A model generated the notes under the pieces. The model was not told the origin of the DNA, made no database searches, and saw nothing but the letters and a program-made list of their open reading frames with translations. 64,000 nt of DNA from Loxodes magnus (Eukaryota; Ciliophora; Karyorelictea; Loxodida; Loxodidae), in NCBI GenBank assembly GCA_946699065.1, contig CAMPDV010000518.1:161829-225828 (forward strand). The letters run 5' to 3'. Numbering within the stretch: the first letter of the stretch is position 1; every line of letters begins with the position of its first letter. The translations under genes were made by a program, and so were the position numbers. Of the stretch, positions 38,092 to 51,569 are shown one piece after another.

Positions 38092-40334
38092 CAACTTTTC
38101 TAAAATAGTCTATAGAGTGATATTATATAGATATTTAAAAATAGTCAAATTTAAAATTAACTTTAAAGGAAAAATATATAGCTAAGCAATCAAATAAATA
38201 GGATTATAACTTTACGATTAAACATTTTAAATTAAACAGGATTAAAATCCTATCAGTCTTTTTATCTAAACCATTTAGATAAATACAAAATTTGCATATA
38301 TTAATAATTTAGATATAAGGAGAACTTGCTTCTTATCTCAAAAGTTGGGCTTATTTATTAATTTTCTAGTCTGTTATTTATAATTATAAGATACTCAAAC
38401 ATCTAAGTAACTTTTACTTTTTTATGTGTATATTAAAAATCTTGTAGGTAACTTGTATAGCAAAGTTAACTCTACAATTTTATTATGATAAATCTCATTT
38501 AAGCAAGCCTTTTTGAATAAGAAAGGAAAGCAGTTAGTAAAACTTATATTAAGAAGAAATAAAATTAAAATTATTTTTGCTCTCCTTCTTATTAGTGTAA
38601 GCAGAAGATATTATAAAGCTATTTTTCCTTTATTCTATTATTCTTTTAGTTACTTTTTCTTACTGTTTCTTTTAATATTTTTTCAAATTAAATCTGGAAA
38701 TTTAGTTATTAAAGTTTGGAATTTATGTGCAATGCTGTTAATTCTATTCTGATTGGTTAATTAAGCTTTTAAGCGAGGCTTAATTTGAGAAATTTTTTGG
38801 TTTAGCTTCATAAGATTATTCATGTATAGTGAAAAGAACATTTTCAAGTTATTGGCCAGTTAAATTAGTCATTCTTTCTTCTTAGATTTTATCTTATTAG
38901 ATCTTGGAGGTGATTGCTTTTCTAATCGGTCACCTGCTTGAACTGTAGCTAAATTAGAGGAAGAGGAAAAATAGAGTGGTAATTTAATATTTAAAAGAAT
39001 AAAGATATTGTTATATAATCACAAATAATTACCCAACACTAAATACCTTAGCTAAAGAGATTTAGCTATAGATATGATAAATATCTTATGTTATAATCTA
39101 AATAGCATTTCATTTAAACACATTTAAGAATCTTAAAGCATTAAATATTTACTTAAAATTAGCATTTTATTAATTAGGAATCCAGATATAGAAATATTAT
39201 TTTTATGCAGTACTTGCTTGCTTTATTATAAGTAAGTAGTTAATTAGGATCTTTATTCTTAATTCTAGTTAATGCATACTATTTTTATTTAGTAGAATTA
39301 AATTAAAATTAACTATTTTGTAAATTCTATGAGCTCAACTATTTTAAAACAAGCATATCTTCTTAATGAAATTAATCATAATTTTATGAAAATTATCGTA
39401 TCTTTATAAGAGATTAAACTTCTTAATTTTATATAAATAGTAAAAATAGTAATCTATTCAATTATTTAAGATGCTTTAATATTCTAAATTATTATTTTTA
39501 TTATGTATTTTCTAAGCCAAAAATACTTCTCATCAATTATAAATTATCTATTTCCCTATATTTGTTCTTAGCTGTTTTATCGAAAGTTTTAACAAATTAA
39601 TTAACTTTAAGAATTTACCCTTGCATTCTTTATAATTTTTCCTAAATTTACTAAAGCTTCTTATAACCAATGTAGTATAGGAACAGTGTAGCTAAATTAA
39701 ATGATTTATTTAGTGCCTTAGTTATATACTCCATCTAAATTAAAATATGAGATTCTTAGTACATTTCATAAAGTAAAGTAATTGCTTGATTTGTCTTTTT
39801 AGTTTAAATTTATAAGTTATAAATCCTTTAATTATTATATATCCCTTTTAATTACTAAATCTTTTGTGTTGCTAGAATATATTTACGAGTCCTTTATAAT
39901 TTAAGTCTATTTCTATGAAAGATAGTCAAGTTCTTTTGTTTTATTATCTCTTATGACCAATCTTTATTGAGATAGCAAAACATAGTAGTCTTTAGTTCTT
40001 ACATAAGTCTATAATAATTAGTAATTGTAAAAAGCATTAAGAGCTTTACATCTGCTGTATTACTTTAATTTTCAATGATTAATAAAGGATTAAGCTTGCT
40101 AATTTAATTAAATAACTAACACTGATAATCTAATAAATTAACTTATAAAGAGCACACTTAATAAGATATTTATAGTATTGTGTCTAAATCCTTCCTTTTG
40201 AATAACTTGTAAGAAATTTAAGTTCTCTATTTTAATTAAGCTTAATGAAAACTCTTAGCTTTTAAATTTAAATCTGTCTAAAATGGGTTAGCTTAATACC
40301 CTATTTTAGCATTCGAAATCTTAAATTGTATAAA
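38092..40334. other. No supported gene
   Basis: AT-rich. A hydrophobic stretch at 38513-38752 could encode one or two membrane helices, but it lacks an ATG and any other support. Confidence 0.45.
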
Positions 40335-43300
40335 ATGGCTTTTTTAAAATTATTGCCTTTCATTTTGTCTACTTAGCTTTTTTATGGATATATGATTTTA
40401 ACTCTGTATTCTGAGAGATCTGATCTATAACTCCTAGCAATAATAAGGAACAATATAAAAAACCATAAAGAAATTATCTACAAGGAAGAAAAACTTGCAA
40501 ATCAATTCTAGATTCACTTTGAGTTTAACTAAACTAAAGCATAATTTGCCTTAGCTTTCATTGACATTACTAACTCTTATGTTTTTTCTCAGTAAATAGA
40601 AATCATATGCAAATAACATAAGATCATACATATCATTACTGGTGTATAAAGACTGCATTAGTCTTATTCCATTGGCCAGGCTGTTTTTACGAATCCTTCA
40701 GCGGAAGAAGAATCTAAAGTTGTTAGTGCTTTTTTCGATTATTTTAAGTGAGAAAATATGGGACTTCTATCAGATAAAAACGATCAGTTGGTTTTAAATT
40801 TGTTGCAAGAATCTAAATTAAATATTAGAGTCAGACTATTGTTTACAGACACTAGAACTAACGAAGAAATTATTGAATTATCAGGTGGAATGCTAAAAGG
40901 ACTCGGTATAAGCATTTTCTTCTTTGACTCAGATTCTGAAATGGTAATAAATATACAAATAATAGCTAAACTTCTTGTTATATAAAAGAAAGGCTATTAA
41001 TGAATTTTTGGTACTAAATCATCTTTCCAAATATTTTAAAACATGGGAAACGATAGTTTGCAAGAAGGTTTATTACTTCTGTCACCAGAGCTTTTTTCAT
41101 CTAAATCTCAATTGGATTGACATTATTGTAAATCCTATTTAGCTGATATTAGTAATCTTGCGTTTAACTAAGAAAGTGCCATTAAAATTTATGAAGCATT
41201 CTAATAGACATCAAGAAAAATTAAGTTTGAATATAAAATTTATAATCTACTCAATAAGAAGTTAGTATAGATTGGCTCCATAAACGACTATTATGTCAAC
41301 TTTACTTAGACTCCTGTATTTTTAGGGCCTACTTTGGAAATTCCAAGAGATGATAAAGTAGAAATTTAGGTATCTTATTCTAATAACGAAACTAATCCTG
41401 ATGGAAGTAAAGTTTCATGGTTGATTACAATAATATAAAGTGTAGAATTTGCATTTAGACAGATAAACTTAAGAGAAGACATTTTGCACTATTTTATTTT
41501 GAAACCATTTGGATATTCTGTAGGGGGGAATATATGAATTTATGAATATGCAGACTCTTAATATTCAAAAATGAAAAGCGAAATGGGAGTAGCTATGATA
41601 TGCCCATACCCATCTGGCATTACTAAGTAATGACTAAATTATTTATATTCTTAAGGCTAATATCGTCCAGCAATTGGATCTACTCCTACTAACGAAATAT
41701 TTTCGGATCAGGCCCAATTTCCTAATTTTGTAAGAGTTATTAATTCTGATTCATACATGGCTATCTTACAAGTTACAGTAATAAGGCTATATAACTGAGA
41801 GAAGATTGCTATTCTTTATGATAATGATATTTGAGCTAAAACTTTAGGAAAAGCTATTGAGTCAGAGACTTAAAGATGAGGAATTTCAGTAAAAAATAAC
41901 TAAAATTTGAGAATTTATCCATCTTCACTTGCTCTCAGGAATGAATCTGAATGAAAACCTTAAGTAGAAGCTTTTCAAAAAAGTGGTGCAAGAATAGGCA
42001 TTTGTGTATGTTATCCTGATGATGCTTATAATTTTATTTTTCCTTATTTATATAAACTAGGAGCAAGAGCAGGAGATTGGGTATGATTAGCCAATGAATG
42101 AGTACAAGAAACTTATTTGCAAGGAGCGAAAGATAATGAAATTTATGCAAACGCTTTAGAAGTTATTAAAGGAACATTGCAATATAATCCTTCTTCTTGA
42201 TGTACAGAATATGGAGAAATAATATATTAGAAATTCTACGATGAATTTGGAGCTGCTCCAGATTGGCTAGCTTCGTTTGGCTTTGATTCAACACTTTTAT
42301 TAGCATCTGCTCTTGATTTAACTATAAACTAAGGTTAAGATTATGCTAATTGAAATAAACTTAACAAAGCTTTGAGAAAAGCAAAAATTATAGGAACTAC
42401 TGGAGTACTATAAATCTAAACTGGAACTAATGACCCCATAACAAAGCGATATGAAATCATAAATATAATAAAGGAAAATAAGGAATGGAAAGCTGAAAAA
42501 ATAGGATATTTTGTGCAAGTTGCTCCATAATATTGAATTTTAATAAGGAAATTATATGAGGAGATGGAAGTTTAGAAATACCTAAAGATCAAATAGAAGA
42601 TATAGATTGTCCTTTTAGATCCCGAGAAATTAAAACTTATCATAATGGAATTATATTAGTGGGAATCATCGTTTTAGTCTACATTGCTTTTATAATTTTA
42701 TTCACGTATTTTAGTTATAAATTTTGAAAAAATTTTTAATTAAAAGAACTAAAAGAAAAGCAGCAAATAACTTTCACAGATGGATTGTATATGATAATAC
42801 TCATAATCCAGTAATGCTAATATATTTCAATAGGTGCTGATCTAAATGATATAGACGAAAAAATGTAAGTTTTTTTTGGATTGTTTAAACTGGATATCTA
42901 TTACTTCATCAGTGAAAAAAGTAAACCATTTGATAAAATCTTTAAACTGATAGTAAGTTTAACGTTTCTATGAATAGTATCTCTGATATCCATTTTTGCA
43001 AGATTAGAAAATAAAATAAAAGCAGTATTTATGAGTATATTTATTTCTTTATCCTTCTATATTTTGCCATGATGCAGCTAAGTTTTACCCGTTCCAATAG
43101 TTTATATTCTAAGTTCTGCTTATAAATGTATAGAAGCAGTTGATAAAAATTAAGACGGGAATCTTAGTTACAATGAAAGTTTTCTTTAAAAAGATTGCTG
43201 AGTATAATGCTGATAAGGATTTCATTTGATGTATATCGTTTTAGGAACTTTCTTTCTTTTCTTTTTCTTAGCTACGTTAGTATTATTGAAGCCATTTTTA

Positions 43301-44110
43301 TAAGAGCTTTAGACTGAAACTTCTATCAAATTCTCTATAAAATTTATGCTTCTTTAAACTTTTGTCCAGATTTCATCAACTTTGTTGCAATAATGGTTAA
43401 ATGATCGCTATAAAATTGAATGAGCAATTACCTATATAGGGATAATTGGATTACTTACTCTTACAACTATTAGACACAAGCCATATAGTTACGGAAGAAT
43501 TAACTGTCTATAGATAGGAGCTTTCTTATCAGTAATTTGAATTAATATAATAGCTTTACTAAGCATGCTGGTAGAAGTTAAATTTAGTGATATGTGGCTA
43601 ATATTGGTATTAAGTGGATGAGTATTAATAATAGGAGTTAACGTTTTGATAATGTACATTTACTTTCCTAAATACTTATATAGAAAAGAATAAGATATGA
43701 CTTACTGATTCAGGTTTGCTTTCAAACCATAAGCTAGTGTGCAAATTCTAGCAGATACTATATAAAAATAGTTCTCATCCAGACTATCTATTATATAGAG
43801 ATCTAATTCATAACTTTTTCCTCTTAAAGATAAATAGAACCAAAACTTAGCTAAATCAGAATCAGAAATTGAGAACATTTTTTAGTAGTAAAATTCTCAG
43901 CTTAAAACTTATGAGTCCAAAGAACCATAAAATTCTACTTTATTTTAAAGCTTTTTCGCAGAAGTTGATGAAAAGTAAGTTTACATATTACATTTAGAGG
44001 TACATTTTTAGAAAATTAAAAAGAAAAGAAGTGGGGGAATCTAAAACCATTTTAATAAGAAGAGTTTAAACTGTAGGAGGAAGAAAAAACATAGAGAGAA
44101 CTTGTAATGA
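40335..44110 (+). CDS. Receptor with tandem PBP1/ANF-type ligand-binding domains, multi-pass membrane region and EF-hand
   Basis: Met 40335 opens with a hydrophobic signal (MAFLKLLPFILS). Two PBP type-1 (ANF-receptor/Peripla_BP_6) folds follow: the first around QAVFTNPSAEEESKVVSAFF...YFKWENMGLL, the second around VRVINSDSYMAILQV and NWEKIAILYDNDIWAKTLGK, ending GAAPDWLASFGFDSTLLLA. Then comes a Cys-Pro juxtamembrane link and about eight helices (ILVGIIVLVYIAFIILF ... WVLIIGVNVLIMYIYF). Between helices 4 and 5 is a canonical EF-hand loop, DKNQDGNLSYNE (43142-43177), suggesting Ca2+ sensing. The topology resembles family-C-type receptors, but membership is unproven. Many internal TGA read as Trp (41535, 42084, 42099). 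One base must be restored near 42538 to keep frame. Ends at TGA 44108-44110. Confidence 0.8.
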
Positions 44111-44450
44111 AAGAAAATGATTGAAAAAACTAATACTATTGATTTAAAGATTTATCTTTATTTTTAATTTAAATACTAAATCAAATAAGAACATATAATT
44201 TTATTGTTTATAGATTTTATTTATCTAATTAACCTAACCACTTTAATTTCTAAAAATCCTACTAATTTTTGATTTAAACTTTATTTTTAAACTTATGCTT
44301 TTTCTACTATTAATCAAAATTTTAATTAATTTCGTTATAAAATCTTTTGGTAGTATAAATCATTGAGCGAAAAAAGATTTTAATTTTTAAAACTTTCGCT
44401 CATTCTATAATTTTCTTTATTATGAAAAGTATATCCTTTTATTAAAAATA

Positions 44451-44816
44451 TATGGATATCAGTAGCGGTCGAAAAATTAGTAAGTAATCTAAAGCAGTGT
44501 GAACTGTATTGTGAATAATCTTGAACTAGATGCCACCACGAGGAAGGGTGAACTAGCTCGTAAGAGACAAGCCTAATTTTCGCGAGGATTACCACTAGCA
44601 GTATGAACGTTTGATTGATGGGCCAGTAAATAACTTAATTGATAATTCTTATTAGGATCTTTTTAAAGAAGACTGTAACATTTAGTTAAAGAATAATTTT
44701 TAATAAGTTGATTTCTCATTTAGAGAAGCTGACGTGATTAATAGACGGTTAGAATGACAATTTTAAGTATGAGATAACTTTTTTTAATATTAATATTGAA
44801 AGAGCAGATGCTTTAT
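44451..44816 (+). repeat. Solo terminal repeat of the mobile element
   Basis: Diverged copy of the 400-bp terminal repeat (GGATATCAGTAGCGGTCG at the inner edge, GCCACCACGAGGAAGGGTG in the middle), truncated at the outer end after AATATTGAAAGAG. No partner repeat or element interior is visible to its left, where the receptor gene ends 340 bp away, so it is a solo remnant. Confidence 0.8.
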
Positions 44817-44829
44817 CCTAAGTACTAAG

Positions 44830-46380
44830 AATAATGAAAAAAGCTATCTAGAAACTTCATACTTTAATGTTTTGAGATTGTTTTATTCTAGAATTATCTT
44901 AAAATAAAAGCTTTCCTAATAATATAAGTGTCATAGGAAGAAGCAGATTTTCACTAGTTACCTATTACAAAAGATGTACCAAAAATTGTAGTTTGTAAGG
45001 TAAAAAGGCTTTTAACCAACGGAGAAAACTTATTAATGTTGAGTCATTTTTAACTTTAGCAGAGGTTCTTCTAAGTTATTTCAGCAAAATATGGTTTTAA
45101 ATAAGGAAACTTTTCTTTAAGGTGTAAAATTTTGAAATGCTAAGAAGCTCTCTTGTTAAACAAAACTTAGATACATTAAGAAAATAATAGAGCAATCTAA
45201 TAAATTACAGCCGAAAGTATAAGTTATTTAATTTATTAATCAGCTAAGCTAGTGTGTAATAATACTTTACTAGAATTACTAAAATATCAATCCCTTAAAA
45301 TCAAAGTAAGATTAAGATAAAGAGATGAAGATGTTTAGTAAGACAGTGCATAGTAACTTCAGTAAGAGTATTAAGAACCAATTTATAGCTTAAAGATTGA
45401 CTATGCATTTTAAGACTTAAGTAACTCTCTCATTATTCTAGTGCAATCTGGACTTCCAAGTATTTTTAAAGTTTTCTTGAGATAGACAGTTTAGATTAAG
45501 TCTTATTAAGAAAATATTTACTTAGCATATAGCGGAAATTAATTACCTCAATCATTTTATTCGAAGAAAACAGAAAAATAGCTAAAGCAAGAACAATAAA
45601 ATACTTAGCAGATTCCAAAACTTTAGATTGAATAAGCTGATAAAATAATTACTTTGAACTATCTAAGATAACTAAGCTAAAAAGAGCTAAAATTAAGCAA
45701 AAAGATTAAACATCATAAAGTTGACTAAAGAAAGAAACTTCTTTCTAATTAGTACTAATAGGTAAGCATCTTACAAGGAAATTTGAGAATATTGTCAATA
45801 AGATCTTAAAAGCATAGATTTATAGAAATTTATCAAATCTAATTAGTTGTTTATTTTCAAAAGTTAAATAAAGAAAATATTTAGATGCTTGAAGCTTAAA
45901 AGAAGAGAAATTTCTATCAAAGGCATTAATGTGTTCATAGATATAAGCAAGTAAAAATCCAATCAAGAGAAAATCTTACTTTTCGTATTGTGTCTTTACT
46001 AACTATTATTGACTCATAATTAATAATTAAACTAGTTCTACTCTGATTAAAATTTTCAGGCCTTATCATATTTTGCCTTTAAGTATTTTTGATCGAAAGA
46101 TAGTTCCAATCTATTTGCTTTCATACTCTTTAATACTATAAATATGCTTTTAAGGAGATACCTTTTTTCTTGGATATCAAAACTAACTAATCTTTGATTA
46201 ATTAGAAGTTGATACACTGAAGATGCCTCTAGATTTTCTAATCTTATTTTAGCTATAGTTTTTTAACTTAGATTAAACTTTGCTAGTTATTTTAATAGTA
46301 GAAGTATCAGATATGTTATAGAATAAGAATCTTCTATCAATTTAGTTATTTTAAATAGAAAAATTAATCTTTCATCTCTT
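44830..46380 (+). CDS. Unrecognised membrane-protein-like coding stretch, frame changes
   Basis: Plus-strand translation has protein-like composition in two successive frames: SKLFQQNMVLNKETFLQG then, from about 45210, QEYQEPIYSLKIDYAFQDLS, LVQSGLPSIFKVFLRQT, RHQCVHRYKQVKIQSREN and FRIVSLLTIID, followed by hydrophobic Phe/Ile/Leu stretches. Gln and Lys dominate the middle. No start, stop or family can be fixed. It may be a decayed gene 3' of the solo repeat. Confidence 0.35.
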
Positions 46381-48970
46381 CTTTATTTTCTAAATTTAGT
46401 AAATGTTTAATTTTTGCTGTGGATTAGTGCTTCTATGTTGTAATTTGAATATTATCCATTTTATTTGATTTTTTAATTTTAAAATTAAATTAAATTAAAA
46501 AAGTTATTAAGCTGGATTACATCTAAAGCAAATTAGTAGAGTAATATTAAAGCTAAGAGATATTTAGACTAATTTAAATATATCAATATATTTAAATAAA
46601 AGGATTCTTAAAGTTAGAGGAAGATCTTAGCTCTAATAATAATCACCAATATAGTTTTAATATTGTATGTTTTATTTTGTATTTGTTATTCTAAATTTAT
46701 AAGTATTTCTTATTTTTATTTTAATTCTTTCTTATGAGACAACTACATAAATAATTAAGGCTTAACTGTAGATTCTATTAATTAATCTTACATCCAAATT
46801 TAAGACACTATTTAAATACTTGAGGTAATAAGTTTCCATTGTTTGTTATATTATTAGATCTATAATTATTTTATTTAATTATTCTAACTGTGTATCAAGC
46901 ACAGACTTTTTAATTTATATTTAATTTTTAAATTACTAAGCTTCTTAATATTAGTTATTAAGCCTTAGTTAAATTACATATATAAGCTTACTAATGCTAT
47001 TATTTTTAACTTTAATTTTATTATTAATTTCCTTTATTTAGTTATAATACTTTATTATTTTAGCTATAGACATTTCCTTATAAGTAAATGCATTTAGTAG
47101 CTATAGATTAGTTAGTGCTTCTTTTATCTATTATTTATGAGATTTATATTTTAAAGATTGTAAAGAACAATAATGTAGTTAGCTTAAATATTTATATTCT
47201 AGCTATAATCTTTTTTACATTTCTTCACCTTTTTGCAAATATCCAAATGTAATTCTATAATCCTAATTTAAACTTAAGATGTCTTAAATCATTTTGTGAA
47301 ATAGTCGCTAAAAATCCCTCAGTCACTTGCTATTTGTACATGCTTGCAAAATTTACTAGAGAAAATTAAAATTGCCTTTCTTGATTGATTTAATATTGAT
47401 TTTGACTTTGAATGCACATCTTGCTCCTTTTCTTTAAATCTTTTATTTATATTCCTTTATTCTTCCAATGATTAATAATTAAATAATAGAAATTTAAGAG
47501 AGAGGATATAGATAGTATCAAGTAATCTTTCTTATAAGAAATTTATCTAAGTTGTTTAAAGGATTTATGGAAATATAAATAAAAGAGCTTAAGATATTCA
47601 AAAGTGATAGTCATACTTTTAATCCTTTACTAGCTATTTCTTATCTCTTGGATTTTTTATAAAATTGCTAATACTATTTGAACTCGGCGTTGTCCAAGTG
47701 GTAGGTTTTGAGCCTATCTTCATAAGTTTTATAATTTGTCTTTAAACAAAAAAAACTTGATTTACTAAGCTGAATCTACTTCTTTCAATGCTAAAATGGT
47801 ATAAAATAAAGATTATCTTTATATATCTATAAATAGAATATTAATATAAATACAGTTTTAAAACTACAAAAGGTATCTAAATAAACAAAATTAAAATAAA
47901 AAGGTTATTTAAGCGAAAGTTTAAAAGAGTTAATTGTATCTAGCTCTAAACTTTACTAAAAAGCTAACACTCTATATATTAAAAGACTCATTTTGATAAA
48001 ATATTTTACATCCTATAAAAGATAAATAACAACCTAATATAAAAATTTGTTTAGCATTCTTGAATAAATAAATACCTAAATTAGGTTATCTACTCTCTTT
48101 AAAAATTAATAAATACCCCCTATAAATATTTAACCATTTTACATTCTATATAATTATATTTACTGACTAAACTTAAAGAGTACACACTCGTTTAAATAAA
48201 TACAAGGTAAATCAAATCAAACCATCTAAAATTAATTTTTACAGTCAACAATTAAAAAGATACCGGAAGTAAAAATTTACTGCCTGAGATAATCTTAACT
48301 TTGATTGAAGTCATTTTAATCTTCTTTAATTTTTTTTACTTTCTCCTATTTAGATTATTTATTACTTCCTAATTTGAGTCAATATATTACGTTCTTATTC
48401 TTACACAATTTATCGTATTACTATCTCAATGCCTCAAAAACTGTATTTTTGCTAATTACTTTATATTTGTATTTTTTACCTTCTATATTCATTCTTATTT
48501 GTTACATCCTAAAGCATTATATTTTTATACAATACATCATCTTTAAGTCTAACTAAACTTCTTTTTAACTTTCCGTTTTATTTATAATTTGTTTCTTCTT
48601 AGCTTTTATCATTCTAATGTTCTGACATAGTGATATCAGCCTTATTATCTCCCTCTTTGTTCTGCATATAGCTAAACTATAATTCTAAATCAATAAATGC
48701 CTAATAAAACTGTTCAATTTGAATATTTTAGTAATCTTATAAACTTAAATAAAGACTTCTAGCATTTTGGAAGTATAGCTATATTAAGTTAGTTTACTAT
48801 AAATTACTTTATTATACTCATTCTAAAAGCTTTGCATCCTATGGTTAATAATGGGTTATAGTATAAACTACTATGCTTTTAGTTAATGTTGATTAGATTA
48901 TTTCCTCCATGTTGATCAAAACCAACCTTAATTCATGTATACTATATTTTTAAAGACCTCTAGATCAAAA
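46381..48970. other. No supported gene
   Basis: AT-rich. At 47691 a short GC-rich string (GTTGTCCAAGTGG) looks like the start of a class II tRNA, but no T-arm or acceptor partner follows. Confidence 0.45.
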
Positions 48971-48974
48971 TTGG

Positions 48975-49312
48975 AGAACTTACTCTCCAGTGGGCTCTCG
49001 CTAACGCTTTTATGTTGTGATTATTCCAATCACCGAGACGAAGCCCGGTGTCATTATTTCTTGTCACTATCTATCTCAGTCAGGATTGGGTAATTTGTGT
49101 GCCTACTACCTTCCTTGATGTGTGGTAGCTGTCTCTTAGACTTCCTCTCCAGAATCGAACCCTAATTCTCCGTTATCAGTCACTGTCATGGTAATCCAAT
49201 ACACTACAATCTAAAGCTGAAAGGGCAGTAATTTGAATGACCTGCCATATTCTTCAGCATGGTTCTCGTGTATTATAATTTCCACACGGACGATATCTAA
49301 TAAATATCTTGC
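48975..49312 (-). pseudogene. Degenerate 18S rRNA fragment
   Basis: On the minus strand the sequence follows the 5' domain of eukaryotic 18S rRNA in order: TTTATTAGATA, then CATTCAAATTACTGCCC, TTAGGGTTCGATTC, AAATTACCCAATCCTGAC, TAGTGACAAGAAATAA, and a degenerate AGCGAG...CCACTGGAGAG. This covers about 340 of the ~1750 nt of a full gene. Several near-invariant positions are changed (for example GAGACAGC for the usual GAGAAACGGC), so it is a decayed fragment rather than a working gene. No 5.8S, 28S or remaining 18S sequence is present nearby. Confidence 0.88.
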
Positions 49313-49319
49313 ATATTTT

Positions 49320-50590
49320 AGCTCTTTAAATTAATTATCCTTTTCATAATTACCTATAGTGTAATGCGCTAGCCAATTTATTACTACTATTTCAACCAAT
49401 CAAATATAATAACACTAATCCTTTTTAAATCATTAGCATTATTATTTTCAATCACTCCTATATATTCAAAACACTATTATTCAGTTATGCATCATTCTAC
49501 ACTACTCATTATTTTAACACTCGATTCACCACTATTATTCACATATCAAATCAATGCTTTCTGGAGTTCTTAACTTAATCTGCTGAAGAATTCCAGACTA
49601 TCCCTAACCTCCCCTGCTGAGAAGAATTTTCCTCTAGAAGGTAAATTTTAAAGCTATAAATGGTGATTTGTTAGTTATTTGTGTTTCTTCCTTACAGAAT
49701 TGCTATTTATTACTTTACTCTTCTATAATCAAAAGCACTTAAAACTGTATACTGATTCCCAATTTTAGGTTAACATTTTCTCAATAACTAATCCTTTAAA
49801 TCTTAAGTAACTTAACTGCTTTTAATAAAAATAATAGCTACCTCATTCTTATGATAGCTTACTAAATTGTAGCGACTAAGGCACTTTAAAAATGTTAACT
49901 GCAAATATTTAATCACAAGCTATAGAACATTCTATTATAACTTCTAGACACATTTAAAGTTCCAGTCTCAATGCATACCTTAGACTGTACTAATATAGTT
50001 AAACTTCTCTTAGAAACTCAGAGCTTTAATGGTTTATTTGGTTTTTTCTAAGAAATATATAGGAATAGCTATAATAATGGTATAAAAAGTTAACCTTAAT
50101 AGTAAGATATAAAGAATAAAGATAATAGTAGATAATAAAGCTTAGGATAATAAAGAGACTAGCTTTAATAAAGGATTATATAATAACTATTAACTTTTCT
50201 TTATTACCAATAACTAGTTACTGCTTATATATTAGATACTATACTTCTATTATCTTTAATTCTCTTAGTTCATTATAAGGCTAATTAATATTATTAGTCT
50301 TATCTAAATTGTTTAAACTGAAACTTTGACAGTGATAATGCTTTGTAGTTATATGATATATTATTGTTAGAGTCTGCTTTTTATCTACTAATAATATAAT
50401 CTGTTTGAGTTATAAATCTAATGCCTTTAAATGTCTATTTTATTACTTTTATAAGAGTTGCTTTTGTTCTTTCATCTAAAATAGCTACTTATCTGCCAGT
50501 CATCTGATGCTATTTATATTCTAGTTATATACTAGCAATAGATAAAGTTATCTATCATGCTCATTCCTATTTCTTGATTTATACCTATGA
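49320..50590. other. No supported gene
   Basis: AT-rich spacer. No domain, RNA gene or repeat identified. Confidence 0.45.
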
Positions 50591-50599
50591 TATCTTTAA

Positions 50600-51560
50600 T
50601 ATCTTAAAGTGATATTAGTTAATTACAAATTTCTTAGTCAAATCTTCTAATAAAAAGTTCTTAAGATATAGTAACTGGATTAAAGGTCTATCGGCATAGA
50701 AGATAGAACATGAAAGAGATAAATTAAGATAAAGAAAAATAATCTTGTAAAGCCAGCAAGAAGCTGAATAAGCTAGTACTAGATTGAATGTGGATAGATG
50801 CAAGTAGATAATGATAACTAGAAAATGTGTCTCATTATATAAGAAACTGAGCTAGATTTTTATTTAACTTAGTTGAGAAATATTTTAGATTATAGTACTA
50901 TTTCGGTTTAAAATTCGGGTAACTAAACTAATCATATCAACCTATTTTGCAGATTTAAGATTCAAGCTTGTAGGTTTTACCAAAGCAACACTGATAATAT
51001 ATAAAAAATTTCAAGTGTCTGAATTTGGAGATTTAGACTAGAATTATATGAAAGGTAGAGATAAAGCTTAATAGAGTGCTAAGCTCGATTGAGAGTAAAT
51101 TTAAAAGGGAATTAGCTGGTACTGAAAATGTAAAAGTGAAGTTAATATTGTAAAGGTGAGGGTAAAGATTATTTGCTTGCGACAATTGGATATACTAATC
51201 ATATAGATTGTGGCTATATTGTCAGGAAATACTCTAAAATTTATTTTAGAAGGGACAGAAAATAAGATCTAGCTTTAAGTTTTATTGCCTCTGACAAAAA
51301 ACCCTTTAAGAAAAATGGATTTAGAAGTTTGAATCACCCAGATTATTTAGAGCTAAAAGCACAAAATTAGAAGAAAGATTAAAAAAAAAGGTTATTTGCA
51401 TTAAGATCTTAAAAGGATATAAAAAGGACTAACGCTTTATATAAAGCTGCTTTATAAAAAATAAAGAAAATTATAAAAGTTTAAGGAGGCAATTAATAAA
51501 AAGTTAATCCAAAAAGATTACGATAAATGAAAACATCAATAGTTTATGGATATAAATGTT
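50600..51560 (+). CDS. Unrecognised coding stretch with frame changes
   Basis: Protein-like translation in successive frames: KIEHERDKLRQRKIILQSQQ (about 50700), LSSIESKFKRELAGTENVK (about 51080), then IDCGYIVRKYSKIYFRRDR and FIASDKKPFKKNGFRSLNH (about 51210-51330). Local GC is higher than the flanks. Charged and varied composition argues for coding, but no family, start or stop was identified and decay is likely. Confidence 0.3.
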
Positions 51561-51569
51561 TACCAAATC

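Noticed and set aside
47691..47760. tRNA-like start GTTGTCCAAGTGG
   Set aside because: No anticodon arm, T-arm (GGTTCRA) or acceptor complement follows within a plausible length.
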